A DNA stretch of 64,000 nucleotides from the NCBI RefSeq assembly GCF_958298935.1, contig NC_084939.1:5905501-5969500 (forward strand), in the 5' to 3' direction. This document shows positions 45,936 to 58,224 of this stretch, one piece after another. Under the pieces are notes generated by a model. The model did not search any database. It had not been told where the DNA came from and worked only from the letters and a program-made list of their open reading frames with translations. Source of the DNA: Phragmites australis (lineage: Eukaryota; Streptophyta; Magnoliopsida; Poales; Poaceae). The position numbers were made by a program, and so were the translations under genes. Position 1 is the first letter of the stretch. Each line of letters begins with the position of its first letter.

Positions 45936-48900
45936 TTAGTTGTCAACAACGAGCTTCCGCCGCTTGTAGTTCACCATCACTTCGCCCTTGATGCCGACGA
46001 CCATCGCGTTCCAGTTGTTCTCTGGGAACGGCGAGACCAGCTCGAACTCAAAGTTCCTCAGCAGGTGCGTCCAGATCGCCTTAATCTGGAGGTAGGCAAA
46101 GGGCTCACCAAGGCACCCATGTCTGCCACCGCCGAAGGAGATGTACGAGAAGGCACCTGCAGCCTTGTCCTCCTCCCTTCCAGGTCCAAAGCGGTCAGGG
46201 TCGTACGAGTCGGGGTTCTTGAAGATGTGGGGCAGCCTGTTGGCAAAGGATGGGGATGTTGCAACAATGTGGCCCTTGGGAATGTCATACTCTTTGCCTT
46301 CTTTCGTTGTCACGGTGAAGTCATTGTGCGATTGGCGAAGTAACATGATTAGCGGCGGATGAAGCCGGAGAGCCTCCTTGATGCACCGGTAGAGGACATC
46401 CATCTCTGCCAAGATGTCATGGTCAATATTGTCTCCATGCCGCTTCATGACCTGCTTCTGCTCCTCCACAGCCTCCGCAAAGTACTGCTTGAACCGAAGG
46501 AGGTAGGCTCCAGTCCAGGTCGAGGTGATAGAGCTAGTGTGCTGTCCAGCAAAGAGTGCCGCAATAAGCAGCCCAGTTACCTCACCCTCTGTGGTGGGGC
46601 GTCCATTCTTGTACTTGGAATCAATGAAGCATTGCAGCATGTCTTCCTCGGATTGTCCAGAGGCCTTGCGGGATTTGATGATGGTGGAGAAGATTTCTGC
46701 CAAACGTGCACGTGCCTGATTACGGCGCCGATGTGCAGGGATTGGGAGGTATGGGAAGATGACACTGACTGGCTGCATCCCATTGTCAAGGTCATGGAAG
46801 AGTGCGGAAACATCGTCAAAGAGCTTTTCTCGCACCTCCCTTCCCAGCAAGCATCGGCTAGCTGTAAGTATGATGAGGTGCTCTAGCTCATACTTCAAAT
46901 CCACAGTGCCACTTTCTCCCCATTTCGAGAAGTACTCCTGCAGGTAAGGTTGGATTTGGAGATGAGATTAATCGTCAAGTTTATAAGCAAAAATATATCG
47001 AAACAGCAAAGTCAGAGAGCTAAAATGTCTCAGACAGCAAATAGGATGTATCTTGGCATGCTAATTAAATGCTAACATATTGTTACTAACATGGATAAGA
47101 GCATTGAACATTAAGCCAAAATGAACAGCAGCTGATAAAGAGAAATGCTCTGTATAATCATGAAAACTTTGGGTTGATTACTAATGCTAAAAGCAAGCAT
47201 GAAAACAACTGAAAAAACTTATGCTGGTTGTACACTAGTGCAAATGAAGAGATGTAGCAAACCTAGTTATGAATAAGGGTGACTAGATGTTCAAGGTAAA
47301 AGGGAGTCAGTATGGTGAACTTGATTTTGCAAGGTAGATGTGATCCATGCACATGCTCTACAGTATGCGTCTACAGGCATAACGGATTAACAAAGGAGTA
47401 TAGCACTTGATCTTGTTATTAATAGTGTTGCAACCACATAAATCTTTTTTTTTCTTTTTCTTTTTTTTGCTCAGCAACAAGTTTATATGGAGTCTTTCAT
47501 TGCAGTTCTGAATGACGCTTAAGAACCTAAAGTTCATTCTTAAATACAAGTGTGCATGACAAGATTGCAAGAAAATTGTTTGTCATGAAGCCAAACTTTT
47601 ATCATGGACCTTCAGTCCTTCACAATCAACTAGACACAGTATTTTGTAATTATCTTCTAAACCGATGAGGAAATATAACTACAGCTCTCGATAATTTCAC
47701 AGACTTGGCAATTTCTATTTTTATGGTTACTGATCAAACAGAGCAAAAGGAGGAAAAGTACATAGCAAAGGGAAAAAAAATCAAATGTAATCAACAGTGT
47801 TTATGCTTCAGGGTTTTTTATCAAGGGAGATACGATCACCAGCTCCTCTTTACAAAACTAAAAATCCATGTCCATGTATCAGATTCCCATGAGAATTAAT
47901 AAATACATATAACTCACTGAGATCAAGATAGTGACAGTATAAAATCAGATCATCAGAACACCAAAAAGACAGCTTTAATAAAATAATAGACAAAACTAGC
48001 AAAGATATAAGCGACTTATTCTAAAGAACTAACAAAGGGGCATAAAAAAGCATTAAAGCAAAGGAACAAGAAGTGTCCCATTAGAAAACAGCACAGAATG
48101 CAAGACATCTCAAAAGTCTAACACGTTAGGTCTGGAAACATCAGCTCCAAAAGTTTCACACACTAGTCATACTGTAACTCTCTTCCCTCAAGAGGAAAAA
48201 AGTCGTGCTGTAACTCTCAGAAGGGACTAGATTCATCCTACACATTAATAACCCTGTAAGTCCAATACACAACAGTATGTTGGACTCAACGAATGTGGAC
48301 CAAATACATAATGCAATCTTGATGTTGTTAGCGAAGGAACATGTATATCTCAGACATTAAACGTTATTCATAGAACAAAAGAAATTATTGCTACCACAAG
48401 ATAATGGTGACATAGTAAACTGCTCCAGAAGCATCAAAACACCGCGTTACATGAAATTGGTCACAAAGTGAACATCTAAACGCTGGGCTTATGGTACTAA
48501 TGTGCAACTATTGTATTGCGAAACCTGCCCCCAAGTATTGAATTTCCCCTAAAAAGTGTCCGCAGTTACAGATCTATAAATCCAAATCTATCAAGAACAA
48601 ACATCTCACCTCACAAGAACTGAATCACCACATTAATCACAACAGCATTCAGAAATTAAAAACAAACCAAGACAGAGGAAGTAAATTCTCACCTCAGCCT
48701 CAGCAACCATCTGGTCAACATAGCTGCGGAGCTTGTTAGCACGGAGCGCCTCGGTGAAGAACCGGAACTGCTCCTGCCTCACGGAGTAGTCAACATCGAA
48801 CACGACCCCGGGGCCGAACGTGGGCACATTGAACTTGTACACCTCCTGCTGGCTCATCTCGGCCTCATTGCCCTTGAAGAAGTGCGCCGACACCTCGGGC

Positions 48901-49157
48901 CCAATCAAGAAGGTGATCTTGCGGCTGAGGATGGGGACAGTGAACACGCTGCCGAGGCGCGCGTATTCCTTCCGGATCATCGGAATGGGGCCGCGCATGA
49001 ACCGGACCAGCCCGCCCACCACGGGCGCCGCGGGGATGGTCGGCGGCAGCCGCTTGCCGCGGGAGCCAGACCGCAGTAGGAGCTTGATGAAGGCGATGGT
49101 GGCCACCAGCAGCGCCGCGCCGGCGATGAGCCTCTGCCGGTTGTCTGCGAGATCCAT
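45936..49157 (-). CDS. CYP51: CYP51 sterol 14-alpha-demethylase (obtusifoliol demethylase)
   Basis: Two exons: 49157-48693 and 46937-45936, joined in frame across a 1755-bp GT-AG intron; 488 residues. This cytochrome P450 removes the 14-alpha-methyl group of obtusifoliol in plant sterol synthesis at the ER. Order: N-terminal anchor (about residues 10-28), proline hinge RLPPTIPAAPVVGG, SRS1-like FGPGVVFDVDYSVRQEQFRF, I-helix LFAGQHTSS (oxygen binding), ExxR in KEALRLHPP, and heme loop FGGGRHGCLGE with the cysteine at about residue 430. Length and ends match monocot CYP51G1. The start MDLADNRQ at 49157 was chosen because it matches the family. Two upstream in-frame ATGs (49193, 49187) would add up to 12 residues, and a cag acceptor lies just before 49169, so a leader intron is possible. 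A candidate AATAAA is at 45663-45658. Confidence 0.96.
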
Positions 49158-49790
49158 CATTTCCTCCTGGTGCATGACAATTGGCATCTCCATGGGTCAG
49201 TAGATCATCACAGTACAAGCAAGATGGCAGCTTGAATGGATGGAGAATAAGACGGAAGACGCAAACTTCGTTCGTATCGAAGGCAATTAAAAATGCTGTG
49301 TCATGAACAGTGCAATGCCACTACTGTCTACACAAAAAAAGGCATCAGACAGGCAGAAAGATTCCTTCCACACGGGCAATCCGCCACGCAGGAACAAGGG
49401 CACAGAGTTCTAGATCAGAGCAGTGTAAAAAACAGTAATCTTTTGTGGGACCGTCTAATCTTTTGAAATGCTGCTAGTCACATAACGCAATAATCAAATC
49501 GAGGAGGATTTCCGGATCGATCAAGCAATCCGGCAGTCGCGGCACTTAAACAGTCTAAACCCCCCAGGAACATCAAGATCGAAAGCCAAAAGGGCGGCGC
49601 AATCTTCGACCACTGCTAAAACCAGCAGGAACCCGGATTCCCCCAGATCGCCGCTCTCGTAAAACCCAGGAAACATTGGAAAATGCCGCAAAGCAACCTC
49701 GCTGGAGATCCAATCTTGGATCGTGGGACGGAGAAAAGATCCCACCTTTGCTTTTCCTCTTCGCCGGGACAGTAGGGGGTGGTGTGCTGC
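49158..49790 (-). promoter_or_regulatory. CYP51 leader, probable 5'UTR intron
   Basis: About 30 bp downstream of a TATA box (49812-49806) the minus strand carries a leader-like stretch (cgaagaggaaaagcaaag) followed at about 49742 by a donor-like GTGGGATC. A matching acceptor near 49169 (gtcatgcaccag) lies 12 bases before the chosen ATG. This suggests a 5'UTR intron of roughly 570 bp. Inference from splice signals only. Confidence 0.45.
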
Positions 49791-49805
49791 GTGGGAATTG
49801 AGGGG

Positions 49806-49812
49806 TTTATAT
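49806..49812 (-). promoter_or_regulatory. TATA box for CYP51
   Basis: Minus strand reads ccATATAAAcccc. It is the only clean TATA element upstream of the gene and is well placed for a start site near 49780. Confidence 0.55.
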
Positions 49813-52065
49813 GGTGCCACTACCCAAGGATGGGAGCAGCGGGGCAGAAGGAAAGATTCCGAGGTTAACAATGGTGGAGAGCAGCTGGAGCCCGGGGGAT
49901 GGGGGTTTACAGGGGGCGGAACCGCGGCACCAGGGAGCACGCAGGCGCAGCTGGAGAGCTCCTGGGGCCCACCTGGCCGTCTCTTGTGCCCGTCTCTCTC
50001 CTCCTGTCACATGCTCACGCACACGTGGACCAGCACATGTGGCGGGGGAGGGCTGTGCCAGGGATCCTCTGTGGCCGAGGCTTCTCGAGCGGTTGTGGTC
50101 AGCTGCTACGAGGTTCCAAATATGGAGCGAATTCATGGTGGGGGCATATCATATGTGGTCATTTCCCGTCCTGAGCCAGTGAAGCTCCGGTCGCACTTCA
50201 TCGGAGCTCAATCCGCCTTCACCTCCTCCTCTGTCAACATCTCCGCCGCTCCGTTGCCCACTGTGATGGCGCACAGCTGAGCTAGATCAGCATCTGTGGC
50301 GGGAGAGCGTCGGGATAGGTGACGACATGTGTGCTTTTGTGCTAACCATGCTCCCCTCTGATAAGTGGAAGTTGGTAGCAAGCGAGGCCAACACAAAACG
50401 GGGACGGTGTTGCATTTCCCGTCTGGAGTCTGGACAGCGGCTGACCGAGCGGAAACCACACGTCAGTCGGGCACCATCGCCTTTTTCCTCGTGACCATGA
50501 CTACGACGGCTTCTTTCTCGCCTCGACGATTCCTCCGCTGCACCTTCTCCCTCTCCGATCCACGGTTGTTACCTGTCACGCTAATCTATCTTTAACAGTT
50601 TGTTCATGAATTATCTCTACCGTCAACCTCACCCATCCATCGTCCTTCTGCTCCGTCGTATCACCAGCCACCACCGATCAAGACTCATCTCCCTATCATC
50701 TTTTTAAGTTCGTCCCATTCAAACCCATAATCCACATAAATTCTAACTCGTTGGGAGAAGAGCGATGGCAGGAGTGAGACAAAACATGACAACATCAATG
50801 GGCAAGGCACATCGACGGCACGTTAGGGTTTTAAGGTCAGGAGGATGCGTAGAGGAGAAGGAGAGCAGCAGTTTGATTTGATTTTGCACCAATCTCAAGG
50901 CTAGCTGGTATGGGGTTAAGAATCGGATAGACGATGTATAGGAATTTCCCTATTATATCGTGTTGATTTTCTCTAAAATTTACATTTTTCTTTAATATTG
51001 ATGCGTTCGTAAATCATATGTTTATGCTGAATATTACTAACATGGATCGTTACTAAAATTTAAATTGGATGTAGAAGAATGGAGAGGTTGTCACAGCATC
51101 TACGGGCCCGCCTCACATGTTCCTTTTGAAGACCACATGAACATCTCCATCATCCAAATCAGAAGGATTTTTTTTCAATAAAACTGGACCACTCCCAACA
51201 CAAGTGGCACTTGTTTGATCTGCCACTCTGCCATTATGCCTTTGGAGCCATCTGTGCCCACCAAATTAAAAAAAAATAGAAATAAATTACCCGCAAAAAG
51301 AAGAAAAAGAAAAACCACTTCCAAGTTGCAGGCACATGACCTGATCTTTGCTCCTCTCATGACTCATGCTCTGCTCAACCCAAGAAAAACCAGCATCTAG
51401 CCAATAAGCAATACCTTCACCATGACCATGGCACACAAAGTTCCAACAGATCCATTCTCCACTAGACACTCCAATCCAGATTAACAGGTAATTAGCTTGT
51501 AAAATACAGCACAGATGAAGAGTTGTAAAGCACAATACCACAGGTGCCAACAGTATGGGCCTTAAACCAGATGGTGTGTTCATGGTTTGGTTTGATTCAA
51601 GTTGTTGAACCAGGAACATATGTATGATCACAAAAACTTTGCAGGCAGAAAGGAGCTGAAGAAACAAAATAGCTTTGATGCCAAGAACATGTGACAGAGT
51701 CCTGTGGAGTACATGCTAAAGCTCCCAAGAAAGAATCATTTGAAAACTGCCATAGGCAGTTACTGGGTTCCGGAGCATCATGTGGACTTCAAGGTGAAGT
51801 TCTGTAAAGTTTCACTCCAGGGTTCCAAAGAAGTCCACTACATCATAAACCATATTACCTGCGTCTAAAAAGGCACAAAGCGCGTGGAAACTAAGGAGTC
51901 TGGTCATCTTATGTACTGACTTAAATTGGTTCCCACAAGGAAGTCCCTCACCATACTGATCATGGGCAAGGCGCAAAGGTTGGTCAAAAAAGAATGCATT
52001 AGAACTCAATACATACATGCTATTCATTTATTGCATTCCTATGAACAAAATTTAGGATACGGAGT
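49813..52065. other. Intergenic region between CRL and CYP51
   Basis: 49850-50600 is GC-rich with several overlapping open frames, none with a family motif. 50600-51700 is ordinary AT-rich sequence. The CRL 3'UTR probably occupies the last few hundred bases before 52066. Nothing else recognised. Confidence 0.45.
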
Positions 52066-55000
52066 CTACTGGTCATCGATTACATATGCTTTATCCAGCT
52101 TCTTTTCTAGTGACAAAGGGGCAGAGAAATTTAATGGTGAAAACATGTCATCATATTTGGATTTGGGAGCGGGCTTGAACTCATAAGGGCCCACCTTGGT
52201 TCCCCAAACCTGAGAATAAGTGGGCACATTGTCAAAAAGATACTTTCTTTTACACAAGCATTCCAAGTCGGCTAGAAATCTAGAACATTAGCGTGACGAA
52301 TGTAGAAAATTACCTGGTTTCCTTCGTCATCAAAACCCTTGTCCCAGATGTGCACTTCACCATTCTTGTGAATGGACAAATCCGATGTACAATATGATGC
52401 ACCACTCTGTTTAAATACTAATCTTCAGATGGGGACAAGCCAGACATTGCAAAAGAGGATTACCCAGGTGGGGTCTGATGAAATTGATTTTTTTCTAAAA
52501 AGTAACTTCAAATTATACGCGGTCAGAAAGAGGACTGAATATGCTGATTGAGAGGCGAACACAAGTAGCTCACCCAATTGTTGGGGAAACCTTCAGGCGG
52601 GGTAGATCCTTCGTATAAGCAGCGTTTTCCACGTCCACATTGTGATAAATGTATGGTGGTCAGATGCTCTGCAATATCCTGAACACCAATTGTAACCCTG
52701 AATGTTAGGACAGTACATATACTGGGAAGTAATAGTATAATCCACTTTATGTTGGCGTAACCTTGGACAGTTATAAATGTAACCTTGAGAGTTAGGACAG
52801 TTATGTTGTGGTGGATAGGTGAGCTTTTGCCTATTTTCTTTCTCCAACCACCATTATAGGTAGGAATTGCAGCTTTAGAATGATAAGACATCTTAAAATT
52901 GTTCAATCGTTCATTAAAAATAGTCCACATATATTGGGAAGGTGTTTCACAACAGCTATTTCTTTAGTGAACAGATATTTAAAGCGAAGGTTTGGTGACC
53001 ATCAACGATAGAAATAAGAAACCAGCATAACTCTTAGTTACAAAATCTAGGTACCTGTCAATGCATGATTCTATGTGGAGTAGCACAGTGTAGATGTAAC
53101 TACAGAGATACATGCACAACCTACTATGTAATGTGTTTACAAATGAGTAAAAGATCCTCAGGTTACGCCACATTAAATAAGGGAGCCAGCGCTTTTGTCC
53201 ATGCAGGAACTAGGTCCAGGTCCTAGTAGTACACTAAGTGAAGCACATAATGGCCCAAATTTAGGTCAGCAGAAGCATTAATAACAGCATTCCATTCCAC
53301 GCTCAAAAAATCAACAGATGTGAATGAATTGTAAAATAAAACATATGGCGAGTCTGCAGATTATATCACTCATAATCGAAGCCCATTGAACTCTTTATCA
53401 TCTTTGGTTTGGTGACAGGATGGAATCCCTGCCATAGATATCCCAATTAAGTTCATAGATATTTTCAGTGGATTTATTCATTGGCAGCTTCACATGGTCC
53501 CTAACTCACTATACCTACATTAATATGCACAGAACAACTTAGAATAATCCTTAAGTATCTTAAATTTATCTAATTGTTGTATACTATTGAAGCCAGCCAC
53601 CAACAGTTTAAGCCACCATCGGCCCACGGTTATGAGTAAGTGAGGGGGAACAACTTCTCAAGCATGCATTCTGAAAAGTAAGATTTTGGACATGGCATAC
53701 CGCAATTACTTCTTCTGGATGTGGCCTCTGATCCTTTGGACGGTCACATAAATTCTTGTACTCTTCAGCATCCCTAATTGCATATGAACTCAACTGTCCA
53801 TTGGAAATAATTTAAAATGTTATCTAGTCAGCTCTTCCTGCAGAATTAATTAACAACATAATATCCTTCAATCAGCTTTTCTAAGAGTAGGAATATGGAT
53901 GGATTGAAAGTGCATCACTTCAACCACTATTTTAGTGCCTTTGTTAATGCCAGGTATTAAAATTCATGGTGCTAAATGTTAATCTAGATTCACATAAAGG
54001 CTATTAAATGGCCAAAAGAAAGAAGTTTATGGTTACTTAGAACAGTCAAAATGTAAATTAGACTGTAGCAGATCTGTGTGACTCTAACCAGACCATTTTA
54101 TGCCCCCCCACTATGGACATGTTGCATCACACCAAGCCTTTTGGGCAATCAAGTTTACCTAACTACTTATGTTTTAAACATGGGAAATAATACGTGGGAA
54201 TGACCTTAAGTAATGTCATGCGTGGGTATTCATGAACGAGATGCATCTTTTTATAGTTGAATAGGAGATCTTATTTGCTCAGATGATCTCATCTTGGACA
54301 AAGTCAAAAGTAGAGGATGACGAACTGAATACTGCTATTAAACTCTGAGACATATTAGTATGGATGGCTGGATGCATTGATTTGTTTAGTACAACAATTT
54401 CACAACATTGCAGGAGCTCAGAGGAAGTATGTCATATATTTGGTGAGATATTCTGTACAGCAACTTAGTTTGAAACAAGCATTTCAAATTCAAGCTCACC
54501 TCAACATCACATTTCATCTCCTTTGGACAGGGCTTTACCATGTAGAATCTCTGCAGGGACCTTAACTTATAATTATTTGTACAAATGTAGAGCACATAAG
54601 ATATTGTAAATACAGAATGGACAAACAGTAGAGCTGAAATCCAAATTTCATTGTCAAATCATCTTAATACTATCCTAACGACTGGCATATGAAGTTCTAC
54701 TATTCCGTGAAACAGCCTTGTTGGAAACAAACTTGTTCGGTTTTCAGATTTTTAGTTGCATCTTGTTACGCCAAATTTTTTAGAAGTACCCTTCTTGCAG
54801 AGTAATGGAACCGTTTTTCTGAATACTCCAAACTAACGGCATCATCCACAGCTATCAGACAGGCAATACATATATCAAGAACATAGCATGCAACATGGCT
54901 AAGAGTTTGTTAATCTGATTAGGTTAACTAGAAACAAAGGATTTAAAAGAAACAGGAGATTGCTATAGGGGTGTATCAAATGTTCATCAAAATAGTGCAA

Positions 55001-57453
55001 CAGGGAAAATATATCGCTTGGTCACAGAGCATTTTGATGTGCGTGTACTGTCAGATAATATAATATAATCTTGTTTAAACTATATTTATCTGCATAAGAT
55101 GAATTTAAGTTTGTGCAGAAACAATTCAATAATTTGAAAGATAGGATACATCCTACATAAGAATTGAAAAGGGCAAAAGGGGAGACATGTAAGAGTGATG
55201 ATTACAGTTTAGAAGCTACCTACTTGTCTAAAAGGCTTTTCTGGAGTTCTCCAAAATGCCTGCAAAGGAAAGTATGGAATTCAAATATCTGAAAGGACAG
55301 AATAATAAAGAAAAATGTATAGAGATAATGATCATACTTGCTCATAGTAAAGCACTCTGGAACCATCCACCATCTCAGTTGCAGGACATGTGAGCATTCT
55401 GAAACAAAAAGAAGAACAAATTGTAACACAGGATATTTATATGACTGCAAACAAACTAGTACGTGCCTAAAGGATACTAATCTCATGCCAAAAAAAGGGA
55501 AACGCACGTGATTCTGAGTGTGTAAATAAAGTTTTTGCATCATAAATGCAGAGAATCTGTACGACGTCACTTCTACCAAGTTACTTACATCCAAGCAGGT
55601 TCAGAGAAGTTTTACTTTCATTATTCATAATGAAGTATCAAGATAGACTTGTACCGTCAAAAGGACAAGTACCCAGATACCCTTGTACTCTTTATCAAAG
55701 TGTCAAGCAAAAGACAGTAAACAAAGGGATGCTCTCAAGCCTCGCCCGAAGAGCAAATGACCAAGTACTGTAAGAATTACATGGTTAAAACATCAACTAG
55801 TTCCCCCACAAATTATAACATCATCGATAATGACAACAGTAAGTAGATCAGAAAGAGCAAAAGTTACAAGGAAAGAGTTAAAAGAAAACTATAGCAGGTC
55901 AGTGTAACCATTCAGTCGCCAATACGAGAACTCGACCAAAAAAACTTTGCTTTATCTGGCCATCTCTTTTTTGGCAAAGTATCTGAAAATTTAATCAAAT
56001 TTATAAATTTTAATATTTTAATAAATACAGAACCTTTACATACATATAGTTTAATAAACAATTTCCTCAAAGTGATAGTACAAGAGGTAGCATTTTCATG
56101 AGCGTATCCTAATAGTCATGAAGGCAGCATCCAACAAGAGTACAAGACACAAAGTTCAGCAACCATCAACGGTACATCAAGTTCCATTATTCAGCTCCCA
56201 CAGCATATTTGTTAGAAGATTTGGTATGGTGCTTTAATTGAAAATTTTGGTTGACATACAGCAAGAATCCAAATCCTTTGGAAAAGTTGGCTGCCCTCAA
56301 TCAACTCTTACATCACTATGCATACTACCCGATGATCACACTGAACATTTCTATTCAAAACCCAACAAAGAAAATATCCAATCAAAGTACTTTACAGTGT
56401 CCAATCAAAATACCCGATGATGGCGCAGGGGTTGACTCGCCGTTGGTACATAACTTTCTGAACTTCGATGGGCGCATATGCGTGCGGCCTGATGGTCACA
56501 TATGTTGGTTATTTTGGAGAGTTTTGTTCCGGTCCAGCCCTAGGTGCTGCGATGTTAATCCCGGAAGTTTGAGCATTAGCATTAGTTTGTTTTCCTGTAT
56601 TTCGAAGTTTGGAACTCGTTGTAATTTCGTTGCTTTAGAGTAATGAAATTCAGGGATAACCGGTTGTGGAAATAAAGTGTTCAGTCAAACTATGTCAACC
56701 AAGTATTGCATTTCCCAATCATTTTAGCGCTAGCCAGCATTTGTAGAAACCAGGAATTCATCACCACCAAAGCTAAATATCACAAACCTAAAGTAACCAT
56801 CGACGGCGAAATTGATGCATATCAAAAAATTGAATTGCAAAGATCAACACGACTAATCTATGGGAAACAATCATTTGTTGTGCTTCTGCGTATACCACCC
56901 AACAAAAACAAGACTAGATCTTATAATTCGCAGATATCAAAGACAATAACCCCAATCAAATGGACAGTGGAAACACTAGTGTGCGAAAAAAGGATGCAGT
57001 GCTTTTGAAGAACATAATTCTTACCTCAAGTTAAAGTAGTTGTCGGGATCTTTCCGCGCCTGCTCCCTCGAGAACTGCACATCAAACCAATAAACAAGCG
57101 AACCAGTCAAGTCCCAACTATACACCAAGAAATGTATCAAGACACAAACATTTCTTTCCCTTCGTTCAAAATTGGGGATTTCTCTCCTCGCAAAAAAAAA
57201 AGACGGAACTTTTCAGACGAATTCCCAGTGAGGCCGCACCGAAATGCGCCGGGACTTCACGAGGGAGGGGGAAGGGAATCACCTTCTCGCCGGAGAGCGC
57301 GTCGGCGACGGCGCGTGCGTGGTCCCAGCGGGTGGTGGAGCGGCGCAGCCGGCGGAGCAGCAAGACGCCGCCGACGACCACTAGCGCCTTCAGCACCGCG
57401 CCCCGCACCGCACCGCCGACGCCTCCACTGGTGTCCTCGTCGCCGGAGCCCAT
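52066..57453 (-). CDS. CRL: CRUMPLED LEAF-type chromophore lyase (CpcT/CpeT family), plastid outer envelope
   Basis: Nine exons, minus strand: 57453-57283, 57074-57025, 55398-55338, 55259-55224, 54550-54500, 53793-53701, 52678-52574, 52406-52314, 52209-52066. All GT-AG and in frame; 804 nt, 267 residues, the usual CRL length. The first exon gives a glycine-rich leader and a membrane segment (ALVVVGGVLLL, about 23-33) followed by RRLRRSTTRWDHAR. The CpcT-like domain follows: ATEMVDGSRVLYYEQ, AFWRTPEKPFRQ, FYMVKPCPKEMKCDVE, SSYAIRDAEEYKN, CDRPKDQRPHPEEV, HLTTIHL, KRCLYEGSTPPEGFPNNW, SYCTSDL, VWGTKVGPYEFKPA. In Arabidopsis CRL is needed for plastid division and cell differentiation; lyase activity on bilins in plants is inferred from the cyanobacterial family. 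Introns 2 and 6 are large (1.6 and 1.0 kb). Intact. Confidence 0.95.
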
Positions 57454-58224
57454 CGGGGTTTCCACGGCGGACGCGCGAGGGCCGACCAAGACGAGGTTGG
57501 GGTGGCCGGGTGGGAGCCTGGGAGGCGGACGAGGAGCCAGAGAGGAAAATTCACATTTTTTGGAGGGGTCAGGGGTAATATGGGAAACTGGAGCTGTTTT
57601 TTCTGTGGACTGCGGCGCTGGGTTCATCCGTTGCTGGAGAAATTCTCAAATTCGACCTCAAAAAAAAAAGAAATTCTCAAATTCCGGTGGCTTTTCTGTT
57701 CGGTTTTCGGAGCGTTGTCAGTGCATCACTAAAAAAACTAGCTGGGTTTTCATTGAAATTCTGTTACAGTTCGAACCTGAAGTTCTAACTGGCAATCTGC
57801 GTCCCTACCCCCACCTTTCTAGTTCGAATGTGATTTTATAAATTAGAAGTTGAATTTTGGCGGCTTTAAAAGGCGAATTCGGGAACCAGATATTCAATAG
57901 AAAAAATCAATAAATTGTGCAGGTGTGCAGGTGGTCGTATTACCTAGTGTAGCAACACCATATCATCACCTTGTCTGAAATACAAACATGCAAGGGCTTA
58001 AAATTACAATTACATGATACACTGTAAATATAAACAAGTATATGCTACATGGTAGGCCATAGGGCGTGTATGTTAAAGAACGGCTTACCAAGTTGCAATT
58101 TCGGCTGAAACAACACAGCTCTCGACTATTATATGCCACTCTAACACAAAACTTGTGCTATCGTGGACACAATACACATACTATTGCAACTTTGGTCGAT
58201 TCGTGGCGTTAGGAAAGTAGAGAT
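57454..58224. other. 5' flank of CRL and spacer
   Basis: 57454-57630 is GC-rich leader or promoter without a clear TATA box. 57630-58224 is AT-rich spacer with an interrupted A-run near 57660. No gene recognised. Confidence 0.4.

Noticed and set aside
45930..46886. Plus-strand frames of 137 and 175 residues opposite CYP51 exon 2
   Set aside because: Antisense shadows of a clear P450 coding exon.
57132..57841. Plus-strand frames of 148 and 169 residues
   Set aside because: Antisense to CRL exon 1 and its GC-rich leader; no family motif.
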